Below are positions 53,654 to 62,671 of a stretch of 64,000 nucleotides of DNA, piece by piece (positions within the stretch are counted from its first letter, which is position 1; each line of letters begins with the position of its first letter). The stretch covers positions 1-64,000 of the forward strand of contig JAIQEY010000020.1 in assembly GCA_020073565.1 (NCBI GenBank), given 5' to 3'. Both the position numbers and the translations under genes were made by a program. The notes under the pieces were generated by a model. That model was not told the DNA's origin. It made no database searches and was given only the letters and a program-made list of their open reading frames with translations. The stretch comes from Terriglobia bacterium (GTDB taxonomy: Bacteria > Acidobacteriota > Terriglobia > Terriglobales > Acidobacteriaceae).

Positions 53654-54655
53654 CTACTGTCTTGGGGCGTAGTAGCCGCGGCGGGCTCGCACTTGCAGGT
53701 CTTTCTTGAGCGCGGTGATTTCAATGGAGCGGAAGCGGCCATCGGCATCGAAGTTGCTGGGTTTGTAGGAGACGGCGTACTGGCTGCGAAGTTCGTCTTC
53801 GATGGCGGCGAAGGAGTGCGTGATGTCCTTCATCTTGAAGGGGAAGAAGGCGCGTCCGCCGGTGGCGGAGGCGAGGTCTTCGAGAACTTTGTCGCCGCGC
53901 AGGATCAACCCGCTGTCGTCGGTGGAAATCGCGTAAATCAGAACTTCAGCGCGCTGCGCCATTTCGATGGCTTGGGCGCGCGAGTACTCACTCTGGTTGT
54001 CTTCACCGTCGCTCAGGATGACGATGGCCTTCCGGATCGGATGATCGGAATGCTCGCTCAGAAGCTTCTCTCTGCAAGCCTTGTAAACGGCGTCGTAGAG
54101 CGCGGTTCCTCCGCCATCGCTGAGACGCTGCACTCCGGCTGCAAGCGCGGCGACGTCGTCGGTGAAATCCTGCGTGATCTTGCTCTGCTTGTTGAAGCCC
54201 GCGACGAAGGCCTTGTCGTAGCCGGGACGGATGATGTGCTGCAGAAATCCGGTGGCGGCTTCTTTTTCAAATGCAAACCGGCTTTGCACGGAGCCGCTGA
54301 CATCGACCAGGAGTCCCATCTGGATGGGAAGGTCGGTTTCGCGCCGGAAGTTCAGGATTGACTGCACCGGCTTGTGATCGTCGAAAAACGAGAAATCGTT
54401 CTGGTTCAGATTGCGCACGAACTTGCCATGACGGTCGGTGGCGATGAAAAGTACGTTGACTTCGTCGACGCGCTTATGAATGGTGAGGACGGACTCCTCG
54501 GCGCCATCGCTGGTGAGCGCGGGAAGAGCGGTCGCGTACACCGAATTCTCAACGGCTGAGGTTGTACCAACGTATGAAGTGCTCTGGCCCAAACCTGCGG
54601 CGCACAACGCAAGAACCGCGGTTAATGCCCAACCGAATTTGTTTTGCTTCGTCAT
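53654..54655 (-). CDS. VWFA-related protein of the acidobacterial type
   Basis: 333 residues. A signal peptide (FGWALTAVLALCAAGLGQ) precedes a linker domain (VNVLFIATDRHGKFVRNLNQNDFSFFDDHKPV) and a VWA domain with MIDAS in LLVDVSGSVQSR and a Thr in the middle loop (GGGTALYDAV). ILSDGEDNQS completes it, and the C-terminal YAVSYKP and VRARRGYY match the acidobacterial VWFA-related family. It is probably exported. ATG 54655 gives the normal leader; an earlier in-frame start lacks one. Confidence 0.9.
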   Translation of the reverse strand: MTKQNKFGWALTAVLALCAAGLGQSTSYVGTTSAVENSVYATALPALTSDGAEESVLTIHKRVDEVNVLFIATDRHGKFVRNLNQNDFSFFDDHKPVQSILNFRRETDLPIQMGLLVDVSGSVQSRFAFEKEAATGFLQHIIRPGYDKAFVAGFNKQSKITQDFTDDVAALAAGVQRLSDGGGTALYDAVYKACREKLLSEHSDHPIRKAIVILSDGEDNQSEYSRAQAIEMAQRAEVLIYAISTDDSGLILRGDKVLEDLASATGGRAFFPFKMKDITHSFAAIEDELRSQYAVSYKPSNFDADGRFRSIEITALKKDLQVRARRGYYAPRQ

Positions 54656-54978
54656 TCTTTCGCCTTGCTGGCCCATCCCAACACTTGCAGTCAGGTTCCA
54701 GATTATTCGATGCACGCCAGGGGCCGAAGACCGGGAAACCCCGCTGCAATCGACTGTAGGCTGTTTTCATAGCGAAGTCCAAGTTACAAAAGGAGTACGC
54801 AAGCAGTGCTGGATTTAACCATAAGGCAGTCAATGGGTTATAAACCCATTCTTGAAAGGGTTGACGGTCGACGACCCACTCCCATTTAGCCTGAATGGAA
54901 ATCAGCGTGCACCTCCTCAAGTTCAAAGTTGAGTTTTGAGCTTTCGCAGGATAATTTTTCCATGATTGGGGAGGGTTC
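54656..54978. other. Divergent spacer with small hairpin
   Basis: About 320 bases between divergent genes. At 54833-54849 atgggtt-ata-aacccat forms a perfect 7-bp hairpin. At about 54911-54940 gttcaaagttgagttttgag is a short repeat of gtt/gag words. No gene was found. Confidence 0.55.
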
Positions 54979-55692
54979 ATGAAAAAACTGCTGACCGCGG
55001 TGGTGTTTCTCTTTGTCTTATCCGTGACGATGGCAGCGGCCGATAACGAACACGAAAACGACCGGGTCAAGGAAGCCGGGGAAGTGATGAAAGAGATCAT
55101 CAATATTCCGGACGACATCCCGAAGGATCTGATGGATCGGGCGGAGTGCGTGATTGTGCTGCCTTCGGTGAAGAAGGTGGCGATCGGGATCGGCGGAAGC
55201 TACGGCCGAGGAGTGATGACTTGCCGGACCGGGCAGCATTTCACCGGGTCGTGGAGCGCTCCGGCGATGTACGCGCTGGAAGGCGGCAACATCGGATTTC
55301 AACTGGGCGGCGAGGCGACGGACTTTATTCTGCTGGTGATGAACCCGCGGGGCGCGGCGAGTTTGATGGGCAGCAAGGTGAAGCTGGGGGCGGACGCGGC
55401 TGCAGCCGCTGGACCGAAAGGGCGCGCGGCGGCCGCCGACACGGACGTGGCGATGCGGGCGGAGATTCTATCGTACTCACGGTCCCGCGGACTGTTTGCC
55501 GGGGTGTCGCTGGAAGGATCGACGTTGCGGCCGGATAATCGCGCGAATGAGAAACTTTATGGAAGGAAGTTGAGCGCAAAAGAAATTATCCGGCAGGGGA
55601 AGGCGGGGGCGCCGGCGTCGGCGCATGAGTTGCTGTCGCTGCTGAATTCGAAATTCCCCAAGAATCAATCGGAACCGAAGTCGTTGCAGTGA
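54979..55692 (+). CDS. Secreted SYLF/YSC84-domain protein
   Basis: 237 residues. Signal peptide at 1-21 (LLTAVVFLFVLSVTMAAA), then a YSC84-type lipid-binding domain: IPDDIPKDLMDRAECVIVLPSVKKVAIGIGG, YGRGVMTCR, FTGSWSAPAMYALEGGNIGFQLGGEATD, and SYSRSRGLFAGVSLEGSTL. In eukaryotes the domain binds phosphoinositides; the bacterial role is unclear. ATG 54979 lies behind GGGGAGGG. Confidence 0.9.
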   Translation: MKKLLTAVVFLFVLSVTMAAADNEHENDRVKEAGEVMKEIINIPDDIPKDLMDRAECVIVLPSVKKVAIGIGGSYGRGVMTCRTGQHFTGSWSAPAMYALEGGNIGFQLGGEATDFILLVMNPRGAASLMGSKVKLGADAAAAAGPKGRAAAADTDVAMRAEILSYSRSRGLFAGVSLEGSTLRPDNRANEKLYGRKLSAKEIIRQGKAGAPASAHELLSLLNSKFPKNQSEPKSLQ

Positions 55693-55816
55693 GGGACTCT
55701 TGCTCGTTTTATGAACCACCGAAAATGCGAGCTCTACAACCACCCGCAGTGATAACCTTAGTGCATTTTGGGGATACTGTCTGCGTTATTTCAGCCCGCA
55801 GACTTGCGCGGACAAG

Positions 55817-55852
55817 CCTGCCCTGAGCGAAGTCGAAGGGAGTGTCCGCGCT
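55817..55852. repeat. tgccctgagcgaagtcgaaggg repeat fragment
   Basis: The run cctgccctgagcgaagtcga lies just upstream of the persulfide-dioxygenase gene, in a longer frame that would otherwise extend its N-terminus. It is related to 20096-20120, 32959-32982 and 50037-50058. Confidence 0.5.
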
Positions 55853-55866
55853 ACACAGGTGGGGCG

Positions 55867-57258
55867 ATGTTCTTCGAACAGTTCTATCTGACTTGTTTGG
55901 CGCATGCGTCGTACATGATTGGTTCGGGCGGCGAGGCGGCGGTGGTGGATCCGCAGCGCGATGTGGATCTGTATCTGAAACTTGCCGAGGAACAGAATCT
56001 CAAGATCCGGCACATTTTTGAAACCCATCTGCACGCGGATTTTGTCTCCGGGCACAAGGAACTGGCGGAGCGGACGGGAGCTCAGATTTATATCGGAGCC
56101 CAGGCTGGCGCCGCTTTTCCGCATGTGCCTCTCACCGATGGCTTCGAAGTGAGGATGGGGGCGATTCGGGTGCGCGCACTGGAAACGCCGGGGCACACGC
56201 CGGAGAGCGTTTGCTTTGTCGTGATCGATGAAGAGAAATCTTCGCAGCCCTGGGCGGTGCTTACGGGCGACACGCTTTTCATCGGTGATGTGGGCCGGCC
56301 GGATCTTTCGCGCACGCACACTCCACAACAGCTGGCAGGGCTACTTTATGACAGTCTGCATCAGAAGTTGCTCACCTTGCCGGATGCCACGCTGGTGTAT
56401 CCGGCGCACGGGGCGGGCTCGCTCTGCGGGCGCAGCATGCGGGCGGAGCGATGGTCGACGATCGGAAGCGAGCGGTTGACGAACTCTGCGCTGCAGATCG
56501 CAAGCCGCGAGGAATTTGTCCGGCAGGTAACTGCGAATCTTCCGGCGCGGCCCGATTACTTTCTGGAGGATTCGGAGATTAACCGGTCGGGGGCGACGGC
56601 GTTGACGGAGTTGTTGCCGCTTACGCCGCTCACACCGGCGGCGTTGAAGGGGTTGCTCGACGAAGGTGCGAATGTGCTGGATGTGCGGCCGGGGGAACAG
56701 TTTGCTGCCGGGCATGTGCCGGGTTCGATCGGCATTGCGCTTTCGGGGCAGTTTGCTTCCTGGGCGGGTGGCCTGCTGGGAATTCATTCGAAGCCGGTTC
56801 TGGTTGCGGAGAGCGATGCGCAGGTTGACGAAGCGCGGATGCGGCTGGCGCGGGTGGGCATTGAAGAAGTCCGCGGATTTCTGGCCGGCGGCTTTACGGC
56901 TTGGCAGAGAGCAGGGCTGCCGATGTTGGTGACGCCGCAGATCTCGGTACAGGAACTGCGGGAGAAACTGCACGACGACAGCGTTGCAGTGCTCGATGTG
57001 CGCCGGGAAGGCGAATGGCAGACAGGGCACATCGCGCAGGCGGACTGGCGCGCGCTGGATACGTTTCCGCACGGGGTGCCAGCACTGGATAGGAGTCGGC
57101 CCGTCGCCGTCCATTGCAAGAGCGGGTACCGGAGCATGATCGCTTGCAGTTTGCTGGAGCGGGGCGGGCGTCGCGACGTCATCAATATTGCGGGCGGCTT
57201 TGATGCCTGGCGGGCCGCTGGACTTCCTGAAGTTGTGGAACAACCTACGCAGGCGTGA
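55867..57258 (+). CDS. Persulfide dioxygenase-like metallo-hydrolase fused to two rhodanese domains
   Basis: 463 residues. The N-terminal metallo-beta-lactamase domain (1-240) has ETHLHADFVSGH with metal His and Asp residues, TPGHTPES and GDTLFIGDVGRPDL, as in ETHE1/CstB-type sulfur dioxygenases. A first rhodanese domain (about 265-350) has PVLVAESDAQ where the active Cys would sit, so it is probably inactive. The second (about 360-455) has the active loop CKSGYRS. The enzyme likely handles glutathione persulfide or thiosulfate in sulfide detoxification. ATG 55867 starts the known domain; the upstream frame is repeat. It overlaps the next gene by 4 bases. Confidence 0.9.
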   Translation: MFFEQFYLTCLAHASYMIGSGGEAAVVDPQRDVDLYLKLAEEQNLKIRHIFETHLHADFVSGHKELAERTGAQIYIGAQAGAAFPHVPLTDGFEVRMGAIRVRALETPGHTPESVCFVVIDEEKSSQPWAVLTGDTLFIGDVGRPDLSRTHTPQQLAGLLYDSLHQKLLTLPDATLVYPAHGAGSLCGRSMRAERWSTIGSERLTNSALQIASREEFVRQVTANLPARPDYFLEDSEINRSGATALTELLPLTPLTPAALKGLLDEGANVLDVRPGEQFAAGHVPGSIGIALSGQFASWAGGLLGIHSKPVLVAESDAQVDEARMRLARVGIEEVRGFLAGGFTAWQRAGLPMLVTPQISVQELREKLHDDSVAVLDVRREGEWQTGHIAQADWRALDTFPHGVPALDRSRPVAVHCKSGYRSMIACSLLERGGRRDVINIAGGFDAWRAAGLPEVVEQPTQA

Positions 57259-58370
57259 TGCCCTCGCTCACCAGCAATCTGATCCTGTTGACGCTCATGT
57301 TGAGTACTGCTTCGGCCCAGGTTTCGCCTGCGGCAATCGATGCCTTGTTCTCGAAATTTGAAAACGCACGCGAGCCGGGGTGCGCGGTGCTGGTCATCAA
57401 GGACGGCCAGGCAGTCATTTGGAAGGGATACGGCGTTGCGGATCTTCGCACGCACGAAAAGATTGGGCCGGAGACCAACTTCCGGCTGGCATCGGTAACA
57501 AAGCAGTTCACAGCCATGGCGGTGATGCTGCTGGTGCATGATGGCAAGCTGCGGTATGACGAGCGCCTGACCGACATCTTCCCGGGATTCCCGGCGTATG
57601 GGAAGGCGATCACGGTGCGGCAGATGCTGACCCACACGTCGGGGCTGATCGATTACGAAGACGTCATGGCGAAACAGTCCGCCGGAATTGCGGATGAAAA
57701 GATTCCGCAGATCCATGATGCCGGTGTGCTCGACTTGTTGAAGCAACAGACAAGTACGAGGTTTGCGCCGGGCACGCGCTGGGAGTACAGCAACTCGGGC
57801 TACGTGCTGCTGGCCATGGTGGTGGCCAAACGGTCGGGGATGAGCTTCGGCGATTTTCTGCGTGAGCGGATCTTCACGCCTGCGGCGATGATGCACACGC
57901 TCGTGTACGAGAAGGGAAAGAACGAAGTGGCGCATCGCGCGTATGGACACACTCTGGACGCGGGCGCTTGGCGCCAGACCGATCAGAGTTCGACCTCGGC
58001 GACCCTGGGGGATGGGGGAGTCTATACGTCGCTCGACGACTTGGAAAAGTGGGATCGGGCGCTGGCGGAGCACACGCTATTGAGCGCGAAAGAAATGGAG
58101 CCGGCACTGACTTCGGCGACCGAAGCCAATGGCGCTCCTCTGCGCAAACTGGATGGAAGCCTCGCGCCTCTTTATGGATTTGGATGGTTTCTGGATTCGT
58201 ATCGCGGGCATCGGCGGTATTGGCACTATGGTGAGACGGTCGGATTTCGCACGGCCATTGAGCGGTTTCCGAATGACAAGTTGACGGTGATTGTGCTGGC
58301 GAATCGCGCGGAGGCGGATGCTCCGTCGTTGGCGGAGAGTGTGGTGGATTTGTATTTCGGGAAGCGCTAG
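57255..58370 (+). CDS. Serine hydrolase, beta-lactamase class C-like
   Basis: 371 residues with a signal peptide (LILLTLMLSTASAQ). The nucleophile motif SVTK is at about residue 80, YSN at about 183, and the place of the KTG box is HYGET near 323. This is the pattern of penicillin-binding or esterase-type hydrolases. It need not be a beta-lactamase. It starts with GTG 57255, or ATG 57258, overlapping the end of the sulfur gene, and is probably co-transcribed. Confidence 0.9.
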   Translation: MMPSLTSNLILLTLMLSTASAQVSPAAIDALFSKFENAREPGCAVLVIKDGQAVIWKGYGVADLRTHEKIGPETNFRLASVTKQFTAMAVMLLVHDGKLRYDERLTDIFPGFPAYGKAITVRQMLTHTSGLIDYEDVMAKQSAGIADEKIPQIHDAGVLDLLKQQTSTRFAPGTRWEYSNSGYVLLAMVVAKRSGMSFGDFLRERIFTPAAMMHTLVYEKGKNEVAHRAYGHTLDAGAWRQTDQSSTSATLGDGGVYTSLDDLEKWDRALAEHTLLSAKEMEPALTSATEANGAPLRKLDGSLAPLYGFGWFLDSYRGHRRYWHYGETVGFRTAIERFPNDKLTVIVLANRAEADAPSLAESVVDLYFGKR

Positions 58371-58380
58371 GTTCCTGACC

Positions 58381-58399
58381 GTAGCGCCGCCGACGCTAC
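58381..58399. repeat. Hairpin gtagcg/cgctac between convergent genes
   Basis: A six-base stem (58381-58386 with 58394-58399) with the loop ccgccga, followed by agtttag, lies in the 38-base spacer of two convergent genes. It could be a weak two-way terminator. Confidence 0.5.
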
Positions 58400-58408
58400 A
58401 GTTTAGAT

Positions 58409-59233
58409 CTATTCTGCGGCCGCAGCTTGGGCCTGAGACTCGTTCGTTCTGGCAGGAACGCGAGGCAGGGACGCCATCAGGCGGCGGGTGTAGGGGTGTT
58501 GGGGAGCAGCGAAAATCTGGGCCGTGGGGCCGCTCTCGACGATTTCACCTTCGTGAAGAATGGCGATGCGCTGGCAGATTTCGGCGACCGAGGGCAGGTC
58601 GTGTGAGATGTAGAGAATCGACATGCCGGTCTCGTGGTTGAGGCGCGCGAAGAGTTGCAGGATTTCTGATTGGGTGATGACGTCGAGCGCGCTGGTGGCT
58701 TCGTCAGCGATCAGCAGGGCGGGCCGGTGCATCACCGCCATCGCGATCAAAACGCGTTGGGCTTGTCCGACACTCAGTTGCGAGGCATGCTTGCGCAGGA
58801 AGTCTTCGTCGGCGGGAAGGCTGACGCTGGTCATGGCTGCTCGAATGGCGGCGTCGCAATCTGCGGATGTGCCGTTGGCGTGGGCGCGCCAAGCTTCTTT
58901 CAGCTGCGTGCGAATCCGCAACGCCGGATTCAGCGAGGAGATCGGACTCTGTAGGACCAGACTCATGGAGCGCCCGCGGATTCCGCGTAGATCGCGCTCT
59001 TTCATGGTGACTAGGTCGGCGCCATGAAACAGGATGCTGCCTTCTACCGTGGCGCGCTGGCGGCCGAGTAATCCGAGGATCGCGAGTGCCAGGGTGCTCT
59101 TGCCGGAACCGCTCTGACCGACGAGACCCATGATTTCGCCGGACGCGATTTCGAGCGCGACTCCGCGCAGGACTGGTGGCTTGCCCGGATATCGGACTGT
59201 CACCTGCGCGGAAAGCAGACTACCATGATTCAT
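58409..59233 (-). CDS. Peptide-type ABC transporter ATPase (OppD/DppD-like)
   Basis: 274 residues. Walker A is GQSGSGKS near 40, the signature is LSVGQAQR (Val for the usual Gly), Walker B is LLIADEATSALD at about 175, and the H-loop is ISHDL. The C-terminus APQHPYTRRLMASLP is the hallmark of OppD/DppD/OppF-type ATPases, and a metal/Fe-S binding tail is absent. The start ATG overlaps the end of the substrate-binding protein gene (4 bases). No second ATPase gene is in the operon. Confidence 0.9.
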   Translation of the reverse strand: MNHGSLLSAQVTVRYPGKPPVLRGVALEIASGEIMGLVGQSGSGKSTLALAILGLLGRQRATVEGSILFHGADLVTMKERDLRGIRGRSMSLVLQSPISSLNPALRIRTQLKEAWRAHANGTSADCDAAIRAAMTSVSLPADEDFLRKHASQLSVGQAQRVLIAMAVMHRPALLIADEATSALDVITQSEILQLFARLNHETGMSILYISHDLPSVAEICQRIAILHEGEIVESGPTAQIFAAPQHPYTRRLMASLPRVPARTNESQAQAAAAE

Positions 59234-60852
59234 CGGCTGGCTCGTGTGTTGGCGTTCAGCGTAAGGCGCTCGGCATTCCAGAACGTTTGCGGATGCAGGA
59301 TGACCGGATTCGCTCCCTCGATCGAAGTGGAGACGGCCGAGAGCGCGTTCTGGTTGACAAGATAGATGAAGGGCGCCTGCTGGTAGACGATCTCCTGCAC
59401 GCGATCAAAACTCTGCTTGCGCTTCGTCGGATCAGAGGCGGAGGCCTGCGCCCGCATCAACTTGTCAATTTCGGCTTCCCACGCGGTTTCGGGCGATTTC
59501 TGCTGCGGATTCCAGGCATGATTCTCGGCTGAACTTAACCAGATATTCATCTGGCCATTGGGATCGAGATCGACGTTGCGAAAGCCGAGGATGGCCGCTT
59601 CATAGTTGAATTTCTGCGAAATACGCTCGAGCAGCGAGGGGAAATCGAGCGTGACCACGTTGACCTTGATACCGATCTTGCCGAGATCCTCCTGAATCAG
59701 GACAGCCATGCGCTCGCGCGGCTTGCTGCTCGCATTGGTGACGATGGAGAACTCGACCGCATTGCCTTCCTTATCCCTCAGCGTTCCGTCTTGTAAATGA
59801 AATCCGTCGGCCTCGAGACGCTTCAAGGCGGCGTCAGGATTGTGCGCTTCGGGACGAAGGCGGCTGTTGAACCAGAACTTGTTGGCGGGCGAAACCGGAC
59901 CGACGGCGGGCTTAGCGTGGCCGTTGTAGACGATGCGGCTCAAATCATCGCGATTGATGGCTGCGGAGACGGCGCGCCGAAAATTGGTGGAGCGGAACCA
60001 GGCGCGCTTGTAGGGCGGAATGGGCGCGCTGGCGACCTGGTTGAACCACATGAACTCGGCGTCGAGGGAGGCTCCGGCGTCGTGCACAAGCTGCGGCGAA
60101 GTGGAGGCGAGTTTGTCGAAATAGTCGCTGTCGAGGACGTTGATCAGGTCGAGTTCTCCGCGTTTGAAGCGCAACATTTCAACGTCACGATTGGACTGGA
60201 TGTCGAGATGGATCGAGTCGAGGTACGGCAGGCGATGTCCGTGGGCGTCTTTCTTCCAGTAGTTCGGGTTGCGCTTGAGCAGGACACTGGAGCCGGCCTT
60301 GTACTCGTCGATTATGAACGGGCCCAGCACTGCACCTTCTTTCTTGGGTGAGTGGGCGGACATGATAGCGACTTGATCGAAGAGCGCGTCGAGTCCGACG
60401 AGTGGGGCGGGGAAAATGACGGTGATCTGGTCGGGACCGAGTTTCATGGTGGTGACGGCGCCGGTGCCGGATCGAAAAGCGTCGCCGGTGGAGGAATGCA
60501 GATTCGGGTCCATCAGGCGCTGCATGGTGTAGGCCACGTCGGCGGTGGAGAACGGGGTGCCGTCGGAGAACAGAACTCGGTGGCGGAGCTTGAAGGTGAT
60601 CTGCGTGCCGTCTCTTGAGACCTTCCAGGATTCGGCGAGCTCGGGCTCCAGTTGCTGGGTCTTGCGATTCGCGCGGATCAGCACGCCGCCGGTTAGATAA
60701 CGGATGGCGAGCGAGGAATCGTCGTCGACCAGGAGCGGGTCGAAGGTCTTGGGCTCATTGCGCAGACAGAAACGGAGTTCTCCTCCGCCTTGGGCGTAGG
60801 CGGCGGGGAGGAGGAGCGCGAGGCAGAGAAGAAGTACGGACAATGATTTCAC
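59230..60852 (-). CDS. ABC transporter solute-binding protein, family 5
   Basis: Periplasmic peptide-type binding protein of 540 residues. Signal peptide near the start (SLSVLLLCLALLLPAAYA), then ELRFCLRNEPKTFDPLLVDDDSS, TFKLRHRVLFSDGTPFSTADVAYTMQRLMDP and RNPNYWKKDAHGHRLPYLDSI, all typical of DppA/OppA-type proteins. The start is GTG 60852, set by AGGAGG. The frame is open for 48 codons more through a repeat (60892-60959), which should not be counted as protein. Substrate is unknown. Confidence 0.9.
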   Translation of the reverse strand: MKSLSVLLLCLALLLPAAYAQGGGELRFCLRNEPKTFDPLLVDDDSSLAIRYLTGGVLIRANRKTQQLEPELAESWKVSRDGTQITFKLRHRVLFSDGTPFSTADVAYTMQRLMDPNLHSSTGDAFRSGTGAVTTMKLGPDQITVIFPAPLVGLDALFDQVAIMSAHSPKKEGAVLGPFIIDEYKAGSSVLLKRNPNYWKKDAHGHRLPYLDSIHLDIQSNRDVEMLRFKRGELDLINVLDSDYFDKLASTSPQLVHDAGASLDAEFMWFNQVASAPIPPYKRAWFRSTNFRRAVSAAINRDDLSRIVYNGHAKPAVGPVSPANKFWFNSRLRPEAHNPDAALKRLEADGFHLQDGTLRDKEGNAVEFSIVTNASSKPRERMAVLIQEDLGKIGIKVNVVTLDFPSLLERISQKFNYEAAILGFRNVDLDPNGQMNIWLSSAENHAWNPQQKSPETAWEAEIDKLMRAQASASDPTKRKQSFDRVQEIVYQQAPFIYLVNQNALSAVSTSIEGANPVILHPQTFWNAERLTLNANTRASR

Positions 60853-60891
60853 AAATCCTCCTGCGGGCAGGGAGTGTCTTGCGTTTTTGGT

Positions 60892-60959
60892 GAGGTAGGG
60901 GTCCTTCGACTCCGCAGCAACTTCACTGCGTGAAGTTGCTGTTCCGCTCAGGATGACAG
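60892..60959. repeat. REP-like hairpin repeat, copy 2
   Basis: agcaacttcac pairs perfectly with gtgaagttgct (60916-60926 with 60930-60940). The ends match 53573-53641 (tccttcgact, ccgctcaggatgaca). Within the stem a C-to-G change on one side is balanced by G-to-C on the other between the two copies. It lies inside an operon spacer, between the permease and the binding protein genes. Confidence 0.85.
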
Positions 60960-60992
60960 AGGTGGTGGCGTTTGAAATAACGCGGCGGCCGT

Positions 60993-61799
60993 TCATGCGG
61001 TCAGCTCCTCATTCGATAAAAGTTGTTGAAACGATGTCAGGACGATGATCAGTAAGACAAGCGGAACCAGACGCCACGGTTCTTCGCGGAACGAAATCAA
61101 GCCTTCGAGTTCGCGCAGAAGACTTCCCCAGGATGGCAGGGGCTCGGCAACGCCGAGGCCGAGGATCCCGAGGTTCGCTTCGCTCAGAATGAAAACGGGA
61201 ATCGAGATCCAGAACTGGGCGTAAAGAACCGGCTTCAGGTTCGGGAGCACATGAACGAAGAAGAGCCTTGGGCCGTGCAGACCTGAGGCCCGAGCTTGCA
61301 AGACGAAGTCCGAGTTACGCAGAGAGTCGGCGCTGGTGGAAAGCACTCGAGCAGAAGCGGCCCAGCCCAGTAATCCGAGGATGAAAAAAGTAATCAGGAC
61401 CGAGAGCAACGGAGAAACGTTGAGGGGCAAGAGCGCACGCACCGTGATTAGAAGAAAAAGCCAGGGCAGAGAGAGAAAGAGGTCGGTGAAGCTGGTGGCG
61501 ATGCGCAACCAGATTCCGCCGAGGTATCCGGCGAGTCCGCCGACCAGCGCGGCCAGGAGCGTTGAAACGAGCGCGGCGGCCGGCGCCAGCAACAGCGAGA
61601 TGCGGGTGCCGTAGAGAACGCGGGCGAAGCGGTCGCGGCCAATTTCGTCCGTCCCGAGCAGGTGTTGACGCGAGGGTGGGGACCCGGGAAGTTCCCGGAA
61701 TTGTTTGGCATAGCCCGCGGGCGCCAGCCAATCGGCGGCCAGAGACACTGCGCACACGGCGAGTAAGACGACACACGCCAGCTTGCGGGCTGCGCTCAT
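60993..61799 (-). CDS. ABC transporter permease (DppC-like)
   Basis: Inner-membrane permease of 268 residues with about six helices. HLLGTDEIGRDRFARVLYGTRISLLLA is the DppC/OppC hallmark, and QARASGLHGPRLFFVHVLPNL is the EAA loop that contacts the ATPase. It overlaps the other permease gene by 4 bases (ATGA). A longer frame through the upstream gene exists, but its first half is out-of-frame reading of that gene. Confidence 0.92.
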   Translation of the reverse strand: MSAARKLACVVLLAVCAVSLAADWLAPAGYAKQFRELPGSPPSRQHLLGTDEIGRDRFARVLYGTRISLLLAPAAALVSTLLAALVGGLAGYLGGIWLRIATSFTDLFLSLPWLFLLITVRALLPLNVSPLLSVLITFFILGLLGWAASARVLSTSADSLRNSDFVLQARASGLHGPRLFFVHVLPNLKPVLYAQFWISIPVFILSEANLGILGLGVAEPLPSWGSLLRELEGLISFREEPWRLVPLVLLIIVLTSFQQLLSNEELTA

Positions 61800-62662
61800 G
61801 CCTCCCGGGGCCTCAGCATATGAATCATTACATCGGCCCCGGAATTGGCCAACAAGGTTACCAGCGTAACCAGAACCGTGATGTTCACAAGTAGAGGCAG
61901 GTCGCGGGCGAGAGCGGCTTGCCAGGCAAGTTGCCCGATTCCGGGCAGGCCGCAGAGACTCTCGATCGGAATGCTTGCTCCCAGGGCAATGCTGACGGTG
62001 ATGCCGGCGAGAGCGATCATCTGGGGCGCGACTACCGGGAGTACGTGCCAAAGCATTATGCGGATCTCTCCCAAACCTTTGGCGCGGGCAGCGGTGATGT
62101 GGGGCAGGGCGTAGGACTTCGCGAGCAGGTTGCGGGCGTAGCGATAAATCTTGGGGAACACGATCAGAGCAATGGCAAGGTAGCCGGGCGCGTTGAGGAT
62201 CACGGAAAGCAAGGCGAGCACGGCGGCGGGAATGCAGAGAAAAGCGCCACTCAAAGTTGTGCCGAACAGGTCGTAGGCGGTTCGCCTCCAGAGGCACGCG
62301 CTGAACGCGAGAGTGGCCGCAAGCAGCCAACCCAGCAGGAGTCCGATGCCGGCGACGCGCAGGGTCACGGGCCAGCGCTCCCGCAGGAGATTTTGCACGG
62401 GCTGTCCGAGGGCATGCGAAGTGCCGAGGTCGCCGTGCAGGGCGCCATGAAGATAGGCGGCGTAGAAGCGGACGATGTTGTGTTCGCCGGCGCGAGCTTC
62501 GCGGAGAGCGCGAACACTGTCGGCGTTGAGCGAGGGATCGAATGCGCGTTCGTCGGTATCGAAGCCCGGCGCCAGCCGCACCAGGGTGGCGGAAAGGAGT
62601 CCGCCTAGTAGGACGATTCCGGCGATGGTCGCGAGGTGCCGCGCGATTCTCCACAGCAACAT
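61796..62662 (-). CDS. ABC transporter permease (DppB-like)
   Basis: Inner-membrane permease of 288 residues with a periplasmic loop after the first helix (APGFDTDERAFDPSLNADSVRALREARAG). GDLGTSHALGQPVQNLLRERWPVTLRVAG is typical of DppB/OppB. The EAA loop (ITAARAKGLGEIRIMLWHVLPVVAP) has the conserved ARAKGL. It is the first gene of the operon dppB, dppC, binding protein, ATPase. Confidence 0.92.
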   Translation of the reverse strand: MLLWRIARHLATIAGIVLLGGLLSATLVRLAPGFDTDERAFDPSLNADSVRALREARAGEHNIVRFYAAYLHGALHGDLGTSHALGQPVQNLLRERWPVTLRVAGIGLLLGWLLAATLAFSACLWRRTAYDLFGTTLSGAFLCIPAAVLALLSVILNAPGYLAIALIVFPKIYRYARNLLAKSYALPHITAARAKGLGEIRIMLWHVLPVVAPQMIALAGITVSIALGASIPIESLCGLPGIGQLAWQAALARDLPLLVNITVLVTLVTLLANSGADVMIHMLRPREA

Positions 62663-62671
62663 GGGGATGTC

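Noticed and set aside
56784..58073. 429-codon open frame on the minus strand
   Set aside because: It runs opposite two genes with clear domains (rhodanese and serine hydrolase).
61800..62654. Extended N-terminus of the DppC-like permease giving a 553-residue protein
   Set aside because: The added half is out-of-frame reading of the DppB-like gene, and the permease has a normal start with ATGA overlap at 61799.
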